This document shows positions 7,210-14,206 of a stretch of DNA of 25,095 nucleotides, one piece after another; position 1 is the first letter of the stretch, and every line of letters begins with the position of its first letter. Made by a program: the position numbers and the translations under genes. The notes beneath the pieces are model-generated. The model searched no databases and was not told the DNA's origin. It was given only the letters and a program-made list of their open reading frames with translations. This DNA comes from a virus. The stretch spans positions 1 to 25,095 of IMG/VR virus record IMGVR_UViG_3300027708_001672; one strand, 5' to 3'.

Positions 7210-7749
7210 TAATCGTTGTGCAAACTCATTAGCACTTTTATCCAGTGCGGCGCACCATTGATCTGAACCGTCGGACTCAAAAGTTAATTCCAAATCTGCG
7301 CTTGTAAGACACCAGCTATTTTCAATCTTCCAAGGATGAGTTCCAGCTAATTCTCCTTGAAGTTGTCCTGGAGCCCACCCGCACATTCCTAAAAATAGTC
7401 GCCAATGTTTGGGTTCATCCCCATCTCGTAATCTTGGAAGTATATCGTCTGCACTACTTAAACTAAAATCTTTATTGATTCTAAGTGTGTTCTTACTCAA
7501 CCACTCTGTTGAATGAAGTAGTGTTAGACTTTGATTACTTACAGGACCGCCAACATACATCATACCAGGTAAGTCTAATTCCATACCTAGCTGTTCTCCA
7601 AAATCTCTAATAGATAACTGACTTTGTTTGTTTAAAACAATGCCTAATGTTCCTTGTGGGGATTGCTCTGTAATCATTATTACAGTTTTGTGCCAAAAGT
7701 TTCCTTTAACGGCGGGAGGAGCGATTAACAAATTACCTAATAAATTCAT
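7201..7749 (-). CDS. YqgE/AlgH family protein (DUF179), 182 aa
   Basis: Typical family features are in order: GNLLIAPP at the N-terminus, V-I-M-I-T-E, G-T-L-G-I-V-L-N-K, MYVGGPV (residues about 64-70), then WRLFLGMCGWAPGQLQGEL (about 116-134) and SWC near the C-terminus. Length equals bacterial homologues (about 185), so it is intact. The biochemical function of the family is not settled. No signal peptide; cytosolic. It lies 11 bases after the lytic transglycosylase gene and has a consensus promoter for the next unit within its 3' end. A phage copy is unusual and may mimic or titrate the host protein (inference). Confidence 0.9.
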   Translation of the reverse strand: MNLLGNLLIAPPAVKGNFWHKTVIMITEQSPQGTLGIVLNKQSQLSIRDFGEQLGMELDLPGMMYVGGPVSNQSLTLLHSTEWLSKNTLRINKDFSLSSADDILPRLRDGDEPKHWRLFLGMCGWAPGQLQGELAGTHPWKIENSWCLTSADLELTFESDGSDQWCAALDKSANEFAQRLLT

Positions 7750-7760
7750 TAGGTATTTAG

Positions 7761-8477
7761 TTATGCAAATCGAGACACTGATTGTTTTACGTCACCGATT
7801 GTAATTTTACCATCACGATCACGATCTAGTCCTTTGTTTTGCTTGTAGACTAAATCGCTACTTAGGTTTGTTCCAGGGACTTTGCCACCGCCTAATTGTC
7901 CCAACACAAAGTGATCAGGATATCCAATAAACTTTGGCATAAAGGTTGCCATGTATAGATCCCCAACTGAGCCGTCACCAACACCTGTCATTTTGTAGTA
8001 TTTGTAAACATAGTCTAGTTGTTGAACACCATCCATCTGTTTCAATTCATCAGTCGTTGTTCCTAATCTACGTGCTGTGTCAGGCATAAACTGTATAAGA
8101 CCAGTGGCACCAATACTGTTTTGTATATGAGGATTAACTCCTGATTCTTGTTTCATAACAGCTAATAGAGCATTAGAAGTTGTTCCTAATGCTGTTGCTA
8201 CTTTTGCAAGTTTTTTATTAAAGTCTGGATCCTGAATTGTAGTTGTATCTACTTTCTGTGCATCAACACTATTTGGACGAGACAATACATCTTTGTATTT
8301 TGCAGCAATGTCAGGTTGGTGATCAGCAGCACGTCTAGTGAATGGACCTAGTCTACCATCTATACCGTCTTGATTAGGACCAAAATTACCTAAGTTTTCG
8401 CCTTTGGCTTTTAGTTCGCGTTGTAATTGCATTACATCTTTATCAACGGCTTCCTTTAATATTTCATAGATTCTCAT
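7761..8477 (-). CDS. SLT-type lytic transglycosylase with capsid-targeting-like N-terminus, 238 aa
   Basis: Cleaves the glycan backbone of peptidoglycan. The N-terminus MRIYEILKEAVD fits the T4 capsid-targeting pattern, with a likely cut after E9. Residues 15-50 look like a shortened peptidoglycan-binding repeat (LQRELKAKG, then DGRLGPFTRRA-type). Residues 85-200 hold the SLT domain: catalytic E111 in MKQESGVNP, then GATGLIQFMPDTA (123-135). Near the C-terminus D-x-D-x-D-G-K-I-x-x-x-D (218-229) is an EF-hand or dockerin-type calcium loop. No Sec signal. With the targeting peptide, this suggests a virion-packaged enzyme released at infection rather than a lysis enzyme. Coupled to the upstream 84-aa gene by ATGA. 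Confidence 0.85.
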   Translation of the reverse strand: MRIYEILKEAVDKDVMQLQRELKAKGENLGNFGPNQDGIDGRLGPFTRRAADHQPDIAAKYKDVLSRPNSVDAQKVDTTTIQDPDFNKKLAKVATALGTTSNALLAVMKQESGVNPHIQNSIGATGLIQFMPDTARRLGTTTDELKQMDGVQQLDYVYKYYKMTGVGDGSVGDLYMATFMPKFIGYPDHFVLGQLGGGKVPGTNLSSDLVYKQNKGLDRDRDGKITIGDVKQSVSRFA

Positions 8478-8728
8478 AACTGATCTTTCCTAGTTCCGTA
8501 GTCTGGTAATGGGCCGCCGTATTTACGACCTTTAATACGTTTACCGCCAACAATGACTCGCACTTTACGATTACCTGATGTAATTAGATGACTCTTTTCG
8601 CCATCGCGAGCACGAAGTCCTTGGCTCTTACAGCTAGCTAAGTTACTGGCTCCCATTTTGCTGTCCGGCTTAGAACTAACACATAAGGCGCGGCTGGCTT
8701 TTTCGTTTATAAATTCGTTTGCTCTCAT
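8474..8728 (-). CDS. Small basic protein with capsid-targeting-like N-terminus, 84 aa
   Basis: Begins MRANEFINEKAS, matching M-[KR]-x2-E-[FIL]-[IL]-x-E; the predicted cut would fall after E9. The remainder is very basic and cysteine-containing (MGASNLASCKSQGLRARDGE, residues 25-44; GGKRIKGRKYGGPLP, 61-75), suggesting nucleic-acid binding. No signal peptide or membrane segment. The stop overlaps the start of the transglycosylase gene (ATGA), which carries the same kind of N-terminus, so the pair may be packaged together. Its start lies 7 bases after the epimerase stop with no good Shine-Dalgarno. Function unknown; it may condense DNA in the head. Confidence 0.65.
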   Translation of the reverse strand: MRANEFINEKASRALCVSSKPDSKMGASNLASCKSQGLRARDGEKSHLITSGNRKVRVIVGGKRIKGRKYGGPLPDYGTRKDQL

Positions 8729-8735
8729 ACTGTAT

Positions 8736-9554
8736 TTATTGATTTAAATACTCAAAGACATTTAGCCACTTGCGCTTTCCAATAGTTTCTTTAAGGTGTG
8801 TTAAATCTGCACATGTTTTGGAACGCATACGGGCTTGTTCTTCTGCAGGAATTGGCTCTAGTTCAATATGAACGCCTTCTATTTCAGCAATTTCTTCAGC
8901 GATATCTAAGAAGCTATGTGCAAGTCCTGATCCAACATTCCATATGCCCGAACCTTTAACTTCTTTGATAAAATCAATGTGTAATCGACAAACATCTCCT
9001 ACCCAAGTCCAATCTCGTTTGATGTTCTCTGCGCCTTCCCATACTGTAATCTTGCCTGTTTTGCGGGCTTCTTCTCTCCACTTGTGTATTATGTTTGAAC
9101 GGGTTCCGCGAAGATGCATATATTTTCCGTAAACATTAAAGTAACGAAATCCCTGTACAAATATACTTTGTGGCTGTTGAAATACCCAGCGATCAAATAG
9201 ATACTTACTCCAAGCATAAGGAGTTTGTGGATTGCAAGGAGCATACTCGCTAAAGTCTTTTGTATTACCGTAGACACTACTTGAACTTGCATATTGCAAG
9301 TGTACTCCGTGAGTATTACATTCTTTAAACAACAACTGACTGAACTCTAAATTTTGTTTTAGAATTCTATCAACATCTGGATTTGTCATATCGGCAATTG
9401 CACCTAAGTGTATTACCCAATCGTAGTTTACTATATCAGGTAAACTATCCGGATCCCAGTCCCAGCCGTCAACTTGCCAGTCGGACTCGTGTGCCATCCA
9501 AGCTAACATGTTCCGGCCAATAAAACCATTATGGCCAGTTACTAATACTCGCAT
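8736..9554 (-). CDS. NAD-dependent sugar-nucleotide epimerase (heptose-6-epimerase-like), 272 aa
   Basis: Extended short-chain dehydrogenase/reductase. Rossmann signature TGHNGFIG (6-13), active-site serine in ASSSSVYG (89-96), and Y113-x3-K117 in PYAWSKYLFD. The stretch GFRYFNVYGKYMHLRG and the following RDWTWVGDV resemble ADP-L-glycero-D-manno-heptose-6-epimerase (HldD), though the protein is about 40 residues shorter than typical HldD. The substrate cannot be fixed from sequence; other UDP- or GDP-sugar epimerases are possible. Full catalytic triad present. It is separated by one base from the upstream small gene. Together with the SGNH-like pair upstream it suggests surface-glycan or virion-sugar modification. 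Confidence 0.85.
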   Translation of the reverse strand: MRVLVTGHNGFIGRNMLAWMAHESDWQVDGWDWDPDSLPDIVNYDWVIHLGAIADMTNPDVDRILKQNLEFSQLLFKECNTHGVHLQYASSSSVYGNTKDFSEYAPCNPQTPYAWSKYLFDRWVFQQPQSIFVQGFRYFNVYGKYMHLRGTRSNIIHKWREEARKTGKITVWEGAENIKRDWTWVGDVCRLHIDFIKEVKGSGIWNVGSGLAHSFLDIAEEIAEIEGVHIELEPIPAEEQARMRSKTCADLTHLKETIGKRKWLNVFEYLNQ

Positions 9555-9555
9555 G

Positions 9556-9771
9556 TTATTCTACAATTTGTGAAAATCTATTTAGAAAAGCTTCAAGTCT
9601 GCAGGTAAATTCACTATCGTTTTGATTACAATATTTGACCCAGGGATCGCTTTCTTCGTTTGGGTTCCAAATTGCTAAAATAGTAAACTCTTCTCTGCTG
9701 TTAGAGCCAACCCACTTTGATCCTGTTTTAGGAACAGAATTAATTCTGTCTTCTGATGTAAATGTTGTCAT
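9556..9771 (-). CDS. Hypothetical protein, 71 aa
   Basis: Begins MTTFTSEDRINSVPKTGSKW. A compact alpha/beta protein with a central strand (EEFTILAIWNPN) and a helical end (CRLEAFLNRFSQIVE). Two cysteines lie near the middle and end (YCNQND; FTCRLE). No signal peptide or membrane segment. The ATG overlaps the stop of the upstream gene (ATGA) and its stop lies one base before the epimerase ATG, so it belongs to the same transcription unit. No family recognised; the WVKYCNQN block resembles small phage proteins that often sit in such clusters. Confidence 0.6.
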   Translation of the reverse strand: MTTFTSEDRINSVPKTGSKWVGSNSREEFTILAIWNPNEESDPWVKYCNQNDSEFTCRLEAFLNRFSQIVE

Positions 9772-10001
9772 AAAAATTGTCCTGGATTGCTTTGTTCTAA
9801 TTCGTCTAGTTTATCCCAGACAAATTTTAAAAGTTCTTTTCCTACTGGTAAATCATTACTCATTAATAATGTTAATCGACTTAGCAACATTCCTGATATT
9901 TCATGTGCTGAAAAATTATCTTGTTGCTCCATTATTAAATCATCTAGTTTTCTAAGAAATTCTACCATTTGTAGATCTTCATTGTTATTTAAATTTTTCA
10001 T
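9768..10001 (-). CDS. Hypothetical helical protein, 77 aa
   Basis: Begins MKNLNNNEDLQMVEFLRKLD. Almost entirely alpha-helical with leucine-rich amphipathic segments (VEFLRKLDDLIMEQQ; ISGMLLSRLTLLM; LLKFVWDKLDELEQ), suggesting a small helical bundle or dimer. No cysteines and no signal. It overlaps the upstream SGNH-like gene by 17 bases and the downstream gene by an ATGA. The Shine-Dalgarno is not strong, which fits translational coupling. No family recognised. Confidence 0.6.
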   Translation of the reverse strand: MKNLNNNEDLQMVEFLRKLDDLIMEQQDNFSAHEISGMLLSRLTLLMSNDLPVGKELLKFVWDKLDELEQSNPGQFL

Positions 10002-10803
10002 ACCATGGAGTTTTTATTTTTTTGTTAACGTTTTCTAAATACTTTTCATATAGGAACGGACTAAACTCTTTTTTAGCAAACTCAGCATCCTGAAGATTTT
10101 CCGGAGTTAATATGTGTTGAATAAAGCCTGTAGTTAGATCTAACTCTGCATTATTAACTAATGTTTGATAAATTTTTTCAGTTAATATTTTATGATTGCT
10201 TAAACACAAGTGTCCGTATCTTGCATCATATGCCTTAAATGTTAAACGGTCTTTTGGATCAACTTGCTCCATAGAGCTAACATGTTCCGCTAATGCGCCT
10301 TTGCTAAATTTTAATTCTGGAAAATCAGATGTTTCTCCTATGAATTGATCAAATCCAAAGATAACTAACGGAGGTTTCCAACCTAGTTGTCTAGCTGTGC
10401 TAGCTAGCCATCCTAATCGCATTTTTACAGACAAGTTATCTAATTGAGAACGTTGTACATATCTAAAATAGTCAGCAGCAATTTTAGCTCGTTCAGTTCC
10501 TATTGCGGCATCTAAATCTATTACATTTGGATTTGTTATGTCTGGGCGGTCTTCAAAAAACCAAAATCTACCTGGACTGGTTAATAGAACAATTAACTGA
10601 TCGTCTGAAGTAATAGTTGGCTCAGTTTTGTCTTTTAAATCGTGCAGAATTCTCCAATTAAAGTCTTGACTACATCCCCATAGACTAACGTTGACTATTT
10701 CTAAATTTAGTCTTTTGGCTATGTCTACATGCCAAACATTTTCATTTTGATCCGCGGGCATTACATAGGTAAAGCTATCTCCTGTGATAAACAATCTACT
10801 CAT
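9985..10803 (-). CDS. SGNH/GDSL-like hydrolase, copy 2 of a tandem pair, 272 aa
   Basis: Begins MSRLFITGDSFTYVMPADQN: the G-D-S of block I at residues 8-10 carries the likely nucleophile. A G-C-S-Q-D block follows at about residue 43, and a C-terminal DARYGHLCLSNH holds candidate acid/base residues. No signal peptide, so cytosolic or virion-bound. It is clearly paralogous along the full length to the gene at 10800-11594: shared features include VLLT, R-x-W-x-F-E-D, RAKIA, R-L-G-W-L, FSKG and LVNN-x-E-L-D-L-T. SGNH enzymes act as esterases, often O-deacetylases of glycans. The substrate is unknown; the nearby epimerase hints at sugar chemistry. Oxyanion-hole Asn is not obvious, so activity is not certain. 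Confidence 0.7.
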   Translation of the reverse strand: MSRLFITGDSFTYVMPADQNENVWHVDIAKRLNLEIVNVSLWGCSQDFNWRILHDLKDKTEPTITSDDQLIVLLTSPGRFWFFEDRPDITNPNVIDLDAAIGTERAKIAADYFRYVQRSQLDNLSVKMRLGWLASTARQLGWKPPLVIFGFDQFIGETSDFPELKFSKGALAEHVSSMEQVDPKDRLTFKAYDARYGHLCLSNHKILTEKIYQTLVNNAELDLTTGFIQHILTPENLQDAEFAKKEFSPFLYEKYLENVNKKIKTPWYEKFK

Positions 10804-11594
10804 ATGCTATTCCTATTACGCCATATTGTTCGATTTTTAAGATATTTTTGATAGTTTTCTTTACCAAATTCATCTGAAGTAAAGTTTGTATTTTCAAGTT
10901 TATCTTTGGTTAGGATTTGTTTTATAAATCCTTGTGTCAAATCTAATTCTACATTATTAACTAAAGACTCGTAAACTTTCTTAGCAAAGATTATATGATT
11001 GCTAAAAATCATATGATGATATCTAGCATCCGATCCTTCAAAGAATTCACGCTCTGTATGATCTTCTTGTTCTTGTCTGCTGACATTTTCATTAATATTA
11101 CCTTTACTAAACACTAATGATTGGTAACTATTGTCAGAACCGTAATCTTGTCCAAATCCAACAATAACTAATGGTTTGCGCCATTTATTATGATATGCTG
11201 TGTGATCTAGCCAACCTAATCGATTCTTCACTGACAGTACATCTAATTCCGGTCTTTGGATATGTTTAAAAAAATCTTTGGCTATTTTTGCTCTTTTAAA
11301 TCCAACCATCTCAGCCATGTTGGTTATTTTTGAATTAGACGCTTCGGGCTTGTCTTCAAACAACCAATATCTATCAGACTTGGTTAATAAAACTATAATA
11401 TAGTCTTCTGGAGATATATTTGTTTTACTATCTTCTAAGTATTGCCAGCAATAATCTTGGCTGGCTCCGGAGATACTACCGTTCTCTACTTGACAATTAA
11501 GCTGGGCGGCCAATTGATTAATCCAAACTCTCTCATCGTTATCATTTGGAAAGATATAGCTATAACTATCTCCAGTTATCCATAACTTAGGCAT
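10800..11594 (-). CDS. SGNH/GDSL-like hydrolase, copy 1 of a tandem pair, 264 aa
   Basis: Begins MPKLWITGDSYSYIFPNDND, with G-D-S at residues 8-10, G-A-S-Q-D at about 43, and DARYHHMIFSNH near residue 200. It matches its downstream neighbour over nearly the whole length, including the C-terminal LVNNVELDLTQGFI block. The two genes overlap by ATGA and therefore arose by tandem duplication and are co-translated. The 11587-11594 overlap couples it to the upstream membrane-protein gene. Base composition around 9.5-13 kb is visibly more AT-rich than the rest, which may mark a separate acquisition. Esterase activity is inferred from the fold only. Confidence 0.7.
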   Translation of the reverse strand: MPKLWITGDSYSYIFPNDNDERVWINQLAAQLNCQVENGSISGASQDYCWQYLEDSKTNISPEDYIIVLLTKSDRYWLFEDKPEASNSKITNMAEMVGFKRAKIAKDFFKHIQRPELDVLSVKNRLGWLDHTAYHNKWRKPLVIVGFGQDYGSDNSYQSLVFSKGNINENVSRQEQEDHTEREFFEGSDARYHHMIFSNHIIFAKKVYESLVNNVELDLTQGFIKQILTKDKLENTNFTSDEFGKENYQKYLKNRTIWRNRNSI

Positions 11595-11883
11595 TGATAA
11601 TCATCCTTGCTAGACCTATACTATCTAAACTAACTAATAAGATATAGTTAGCTAACATACCAAAGCTCTGCCTGCTCCAAGCAGCCCATGCATACAAACA
11701 GCAACCAAATATCCATATAGGGTATAAGGTCAGTAAAGGCGGATTAGGAACTGTTAACATCATAACAAAGCTGTTACCTATGCTAATAGCCCAAGCTAAG
11801 ACTTCAATCATAAAACGTAATGGATAGGTTCTATAGTCATCTTTAATCCATTCGAGTGTGGGTCTGAATATTGTATCAATCAT
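11587..11883 (-). CDS. Small integral membrane protein, 98 aa, three predicted spans
   Basis: Begins MIDTIFRPTLEWIKDDYRTY. Hydrophobic stretches at about residues 22-46, 50-69 and 74-96 suggest three transmembrane helices, with a WIKDDYRTYPLRF amphipathic entry and an aromatic-rich loop (YPIWIFGCCLYAWAAWSRQS). The C-terminal S-L-D-S-I-G-L-A-R is a conspicuous polar motif. Loosely reminiscent of PQ-loop or PnuC-like small phage membrane proteins, but I cannot assign it. It is the first gene of the SGNH-epimerase unit, with 55 non-coding bases above it. Confidence 0.65.
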   Translation of the reverse strand: MIDTIFRPTLEWIKDDYRTYPLRFMIEVLAWAISIGNSFVMMLTVPNPPLLTLYPIWIFGCCLYAWAAWSRQSFGMLANYILLVSLDSIGLARMIINA

Positions 11884-11938
11884 ACAGTAATTATCGCATA
11901 GGGGTTAGTCACTAGAGATTTATGAAATTATAAAAACA

Positions 11939-13090
11939 CTAATCAAAAATTTGAGCATTGGCTATATTAAAATTATTTTTATATAAATGATTAACCATTT
12001 TTGAGTATAAAGAAATTACCTTGGCGTCATTTTTTTGGGAGCCTTGATGAACATAATATACAATATCTCGTTGCGGTTGCATTATCAAATATTGCCCACC
12101 GTAACCCACAAAGAAAAACCCGTATTTTTCATCACACCAAGTCCAAATTTGATAACCGTAACATCTTGTTGGAGAAACTTGCTGTTTTGGTTTAATAGAT
12201 TCTCTTAGGTATTTCCCCATACATGATGAAGGGTCTTTGTAAAGACTGTTAATATAATGGCCAAGTCTAATATAGTCCTCGGGAGATGCACTAAAACCGT
12301 TGTAGGTAGCGGCTTGATTGTTTCTGTTTCTTAACCATGATGCATCGTGTTCGGCACCAACTAACGCCCAAATAGATTCATGAAAATATTCCACAAATTC
12401 TTTTTTAACAGCTCCTTCAATTATAAGTCCAAGGGCAACTGTATCATAGTTATTATATTGAAAAACTTCTCCGGGTTTAAATTTTTTATCATCATTGGCA
12501 ATCATATCATCAACATAATCTTTATATTTCCAACCGCTATATATAAAACTATTTTGAAATTTGACATGTTCGGCACTCCAACCAGACTCAAAGTTCCCAA
12601 CAGCACTGCCGCTATTCATGAGTAACACTTGTTTTACAGTTGAGTTACCCCAGGATGTGTTAGCTAAACGAGGAACATATGTTGTTACACTATCGTCAAG
12701 ACTTTTAATGTTTCCTGCACAATATGCTTGACCTATTGCAAGCGAGGTTAGGCTTTTTGACATTGAAAAAGCTAATGGTGTAGAATCTTTCAAGGAATTC
12801 TTAAGGTACTTTTCTAATACAATTTTCTTATTAACTGAAAGCAAAACAATCCTAGTTCCTTGCGAATCCATAATTTCTTTTACATCATCAGTTACGGATG
12901 GAATTTCTTTCTCAATTGAAAGATTTTTTGACAAACTTACAGAAGTTTTAGCACTATTCGATTTCTTAAAAAAATAAGTATTGTTAGTAAAATTAAATCC
13001 AGTGGCCCAATGATCCAAAACACTTTCGGATTCTGCCAACGACGTAGTTGTATAGATTCCAAGAATTACAATACACAATAACTTTTTCAT
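11939..13090 (-). CDS. Secreted class-C beta-lactamase-like serine hydrolase, 383 aa
   Basis: Signal peptide MKKLLCIVILGIYTTTSLAE places it in the periplasm. Catalytic motifs of the serine beta-lactamase/DD-peptidase superfamily are present: S109-M-S-K112 (SxxK), Y212-N-N214 (YxN) and a late GYGGQ block replacing KTG. The architecture and length match the class C/esterase branch (EstB, 6-aminohexanoate-oligomer hydrolase, AmpH-like) rather than true AmpC. Possible substrates are peptidoglycan peptides or esters. ATG 13090 has AAAGAG upstream. It lies just below the terminator at 13120-13143, so it probably has its own promoter, not evident to me. A second SxxK enzyme lies at 15668-16480. Confidence 0.85.
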   Translation of the reverse strand: MKKLLCIVILGIYTTTSLAESESVLDHWATGFNFTNNTYFFKKSNSAKTSVSLSKNLSIEKEIPSVTDDVKEIMDSQGTRIVLLSVNKKIVLEKYLKNSLKDSTPLAFSMSKSLTSLAIGQAYCAGNIKSLDDSVTTYVPRLANTSWGNSTVKQVLLMNSGSAVGNFESGWSAEHVKFQNSFIYSGWKYKDYVDDMIANDDKKFKPGEVFQYNNYDTVALGLIIEGAVKKEFVEYFHESIWALVGAEHDASWLRNRNNQAATYNGFSASPEDYIRLGHYINSLYKDPSSCMGKYLRESIKPKQQVSPTRCYGYQIWTWCDEKYGFFFVGYGGQYLIMQPQRDIVYYVHQGSQKNDAKVISLYSKMVNHLYKNNFNIANAQIFD

Positions 13091-13119
13091 ATTCTCTTTC
13101 TGTAAAATGTACCTCTTAT

Positions 13120-13143
13120 AAAAAAACCACCCGAAGGTGGTTT
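13120..13143 (-). terminator. Rho-independent terminator with UUCG loop
   Basis: On the minus strand AAACCACC pairs with GGTGGTTT (8 bp), closed by a TTCG tetraloop and followed by a run of T. It sits 23 bases after the stop of the 89-aa gene and before the serine hydrolase gene, in the right orientation to end the former. Confidence 0.9.
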
Positions 13144-13165
13144 AGTTTTTCAAACTATTCTAGTA

Positions 13166-13435
13166 TTAAACTAGACCAAGTGACATTGCTTTGTAACCAG
13201 CGGCAACGATCTTGCGGCTTGGTTGACCGATAACATACTCTGTTACCTTAGCGTTGTTACCAGCAACACGAGTGTTTGCATAAACTGCATAACCGTTTTG
13301 ACGGATGCGGCTTACTTCAGCACTGATGTTCTTGATGCCAAAACGTTTTGCGGCTTGAGCGGCTGTAACTGCTTCGCCGTTATACATTGCGTTGAACAAC
13401 TTATAAGTTTTTGTTTCTGGATTGAAATATTTCAT
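13166..13435 (-). CDS. Putative winged-helix/HTH DNA-binding protein, 89 aa
   Basis: Begins MKYFNPETKTYKLFNAMYNG. The segment GEAVTAAQAAKRFGIKNISAEVSRIRQNGYAV (in order, residues 20-51) reads as helix-turn-helix plus wing: TAAQAAKRFGI is a typical first HTH helix and ISAEVSRIRQ a recognition helix. The C-terminal tail IGQPSRKIVAAGYKAMSLG is conserved-looking and basic. It is monocistronic, with a strong sigma70 promoter (13480-13508), an AAAGGAA Shine-Dalgarno at good spacing and its own terminator, suggesting high expression as a regulator or DNA-binding protein. The target is unknown. Confidence 0.75.
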   Translation of the reverse strand: MKYFNPETKTYKLFNAMYNGEAVTAAQAAKRFGIKNISAEVSRIRQNGYAVYANTRVAGNNAKVTEYVIGQPSRKIVAAGYKAMSLGLV

Positions 13436-13479
13436 TTTTTGTTTCCTTTAGATTATGCTGAAATTCATCAGCTGTATCT

Positions 13480-13508
13480 ATTATAACAAAGTGTTTAGTT
13501 ATATTCAA
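13480..13508 (-). promoter_or_regulatory. Sigma70-type promoter of the HTH gene
   Basis: On the minus strand TTGAAT (13503-13508) and TATAAT (13480-13485) are spaced 17 bases, and the -10 is extended (TGTTATAAT). The leader to the ATG at 13435 is about 38 bases. The -35 overlaps the stop codon of the upstream 123-aa gene. Confidence 0.8.
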
Positions 13509-13876
13509 GCTGTTTGGCTATCTTGTTTTAACTCAGGATGCCAAAACTTCTTGCCAGGAAAACGTTTTGCGGCCAATACTATGGCTTGATGTAGATTACC
13601 AGCTTGCGCTAGAAACTCACCGGTAAGTTTATCATAACAGTAAACTTGATCGTTGGCATGTTGCACATCAACAATGATAGCATCGTCTGGGATAACCGTT
13701 GCTTCTACAATCTCTGCATCATTAATGGTTTTCAATTTGTTAATCAATTCTATCATGCCATCTGGGTTTTTAATCAAGTTTTGCATAATCTGATAAGCAC
13801 GAACATGTCCGCCAACAAAATGGCCAATCCAATAAGCTGCTGAAATGCCTAAAATCCATGTAATCCACGTGTCCAT
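13505..13876 (-). CDS. Membrane-anchored hypothetical protein, 123 aa
   Basis: Begins MDTWITWILGISAAYWIGHF; residues 4-25 form one N-terminal transmembrane helix, then a cytosolic helix (AYQIMQNLIKNPDGMIELINKLK) and a beta-rich domain (DAIIVDVQHANDQVYCYDKL). The end FLAQAGNLHQAIVLAAKRFPGKKFWH resembles a small alpha/beta domain found in phage proteins of unknown role. It has a CTCCGG-complement GGAG at 8 bases before the ATG. No family recognised. It is the last gene of the 14640-13505 cluster. Confidence 0.65.
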   Translation of the reverse strand: MDTWITWILGISAAYWIGHFVGGHVRAYQIMQNLIKNPDGMIELINKLKTINDAEIVEATVIPDDAIIVDVQHANDQVYCYDKLTGEFLAQAGNLHQAIVLAAKRFPGKKFWHPELKQDSQTA

Positions 13877-13906
13877 AATTTTCTCCGGTTAGTTTATTTA
13901 CTGTGA

Positions 13907-14206
13907 TTAATCTTTTAAGCTCTCTAACATAGCAATTTTGGCGATCTTTTCGCCAAAGTCTTCGTTTTTACCAATGATATAGATATCATGGAAGTGTCGA
14001 TCCTTTTGACGATCATAACGGCTGAACTCCACAACCTTGCCACCAATAGCATTATATACTTTAAACTGTAGTGTAGGATCAGCACCTACATCACGTGTGC
14101 TAACAGTATTCAGACCACGGCTTACTTTAGAATTTGAATAAATTTGTTCAGGTTCGTCGTGAGCACTTAATACCCAATTACGCAATTTGAGTTTTAACCA
14201 ATTCAT
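13907..14206 (-). CDS. Hypothetical protein, 99 aa
   Basis: Begins MNWLKLKLRNWVLSAHDEPE. A basic amphipathic helix at the start is followed by a beta-rich domain (TLQFKVYNAIGGKVVEFSRYD, about residues 45-65; HDIYIIGKNEDFGEKIAKIAMLE at the end). No signal, cysteine pair or membrane segment. The ATG overlaps the stop of the CDGSH-like mini-gene (ATGA). The pattern of beta hairpins and final helix could be a small nucleic-acid or protein-binding fold, but I do not recognise it. Confidence 0.65.
   Translation of the reverse strand: MNWLKLKLRNWVLSAHDEPEQIYSNSKVSRGLNTVSTRDVGADPTLQFKVYNAIGGKVVEFSRYDRQKDRHFHDIYIIGKNEDFGEKIAKIAMLESLKD

Noticed and set aside
8732-8739. ATAAATAC as a late promoter before the 84-aa gene
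   Set aside because: It includes the stop codon of the epimerase gene and lies too close to the ATG for a normal leader; probably chance.
12380-12625. 81-codon plus-strand frame rich in Ile and Phe
   Set aside because: Antisense shadow of the class-C-like hydrolase, whose motifs are clear.
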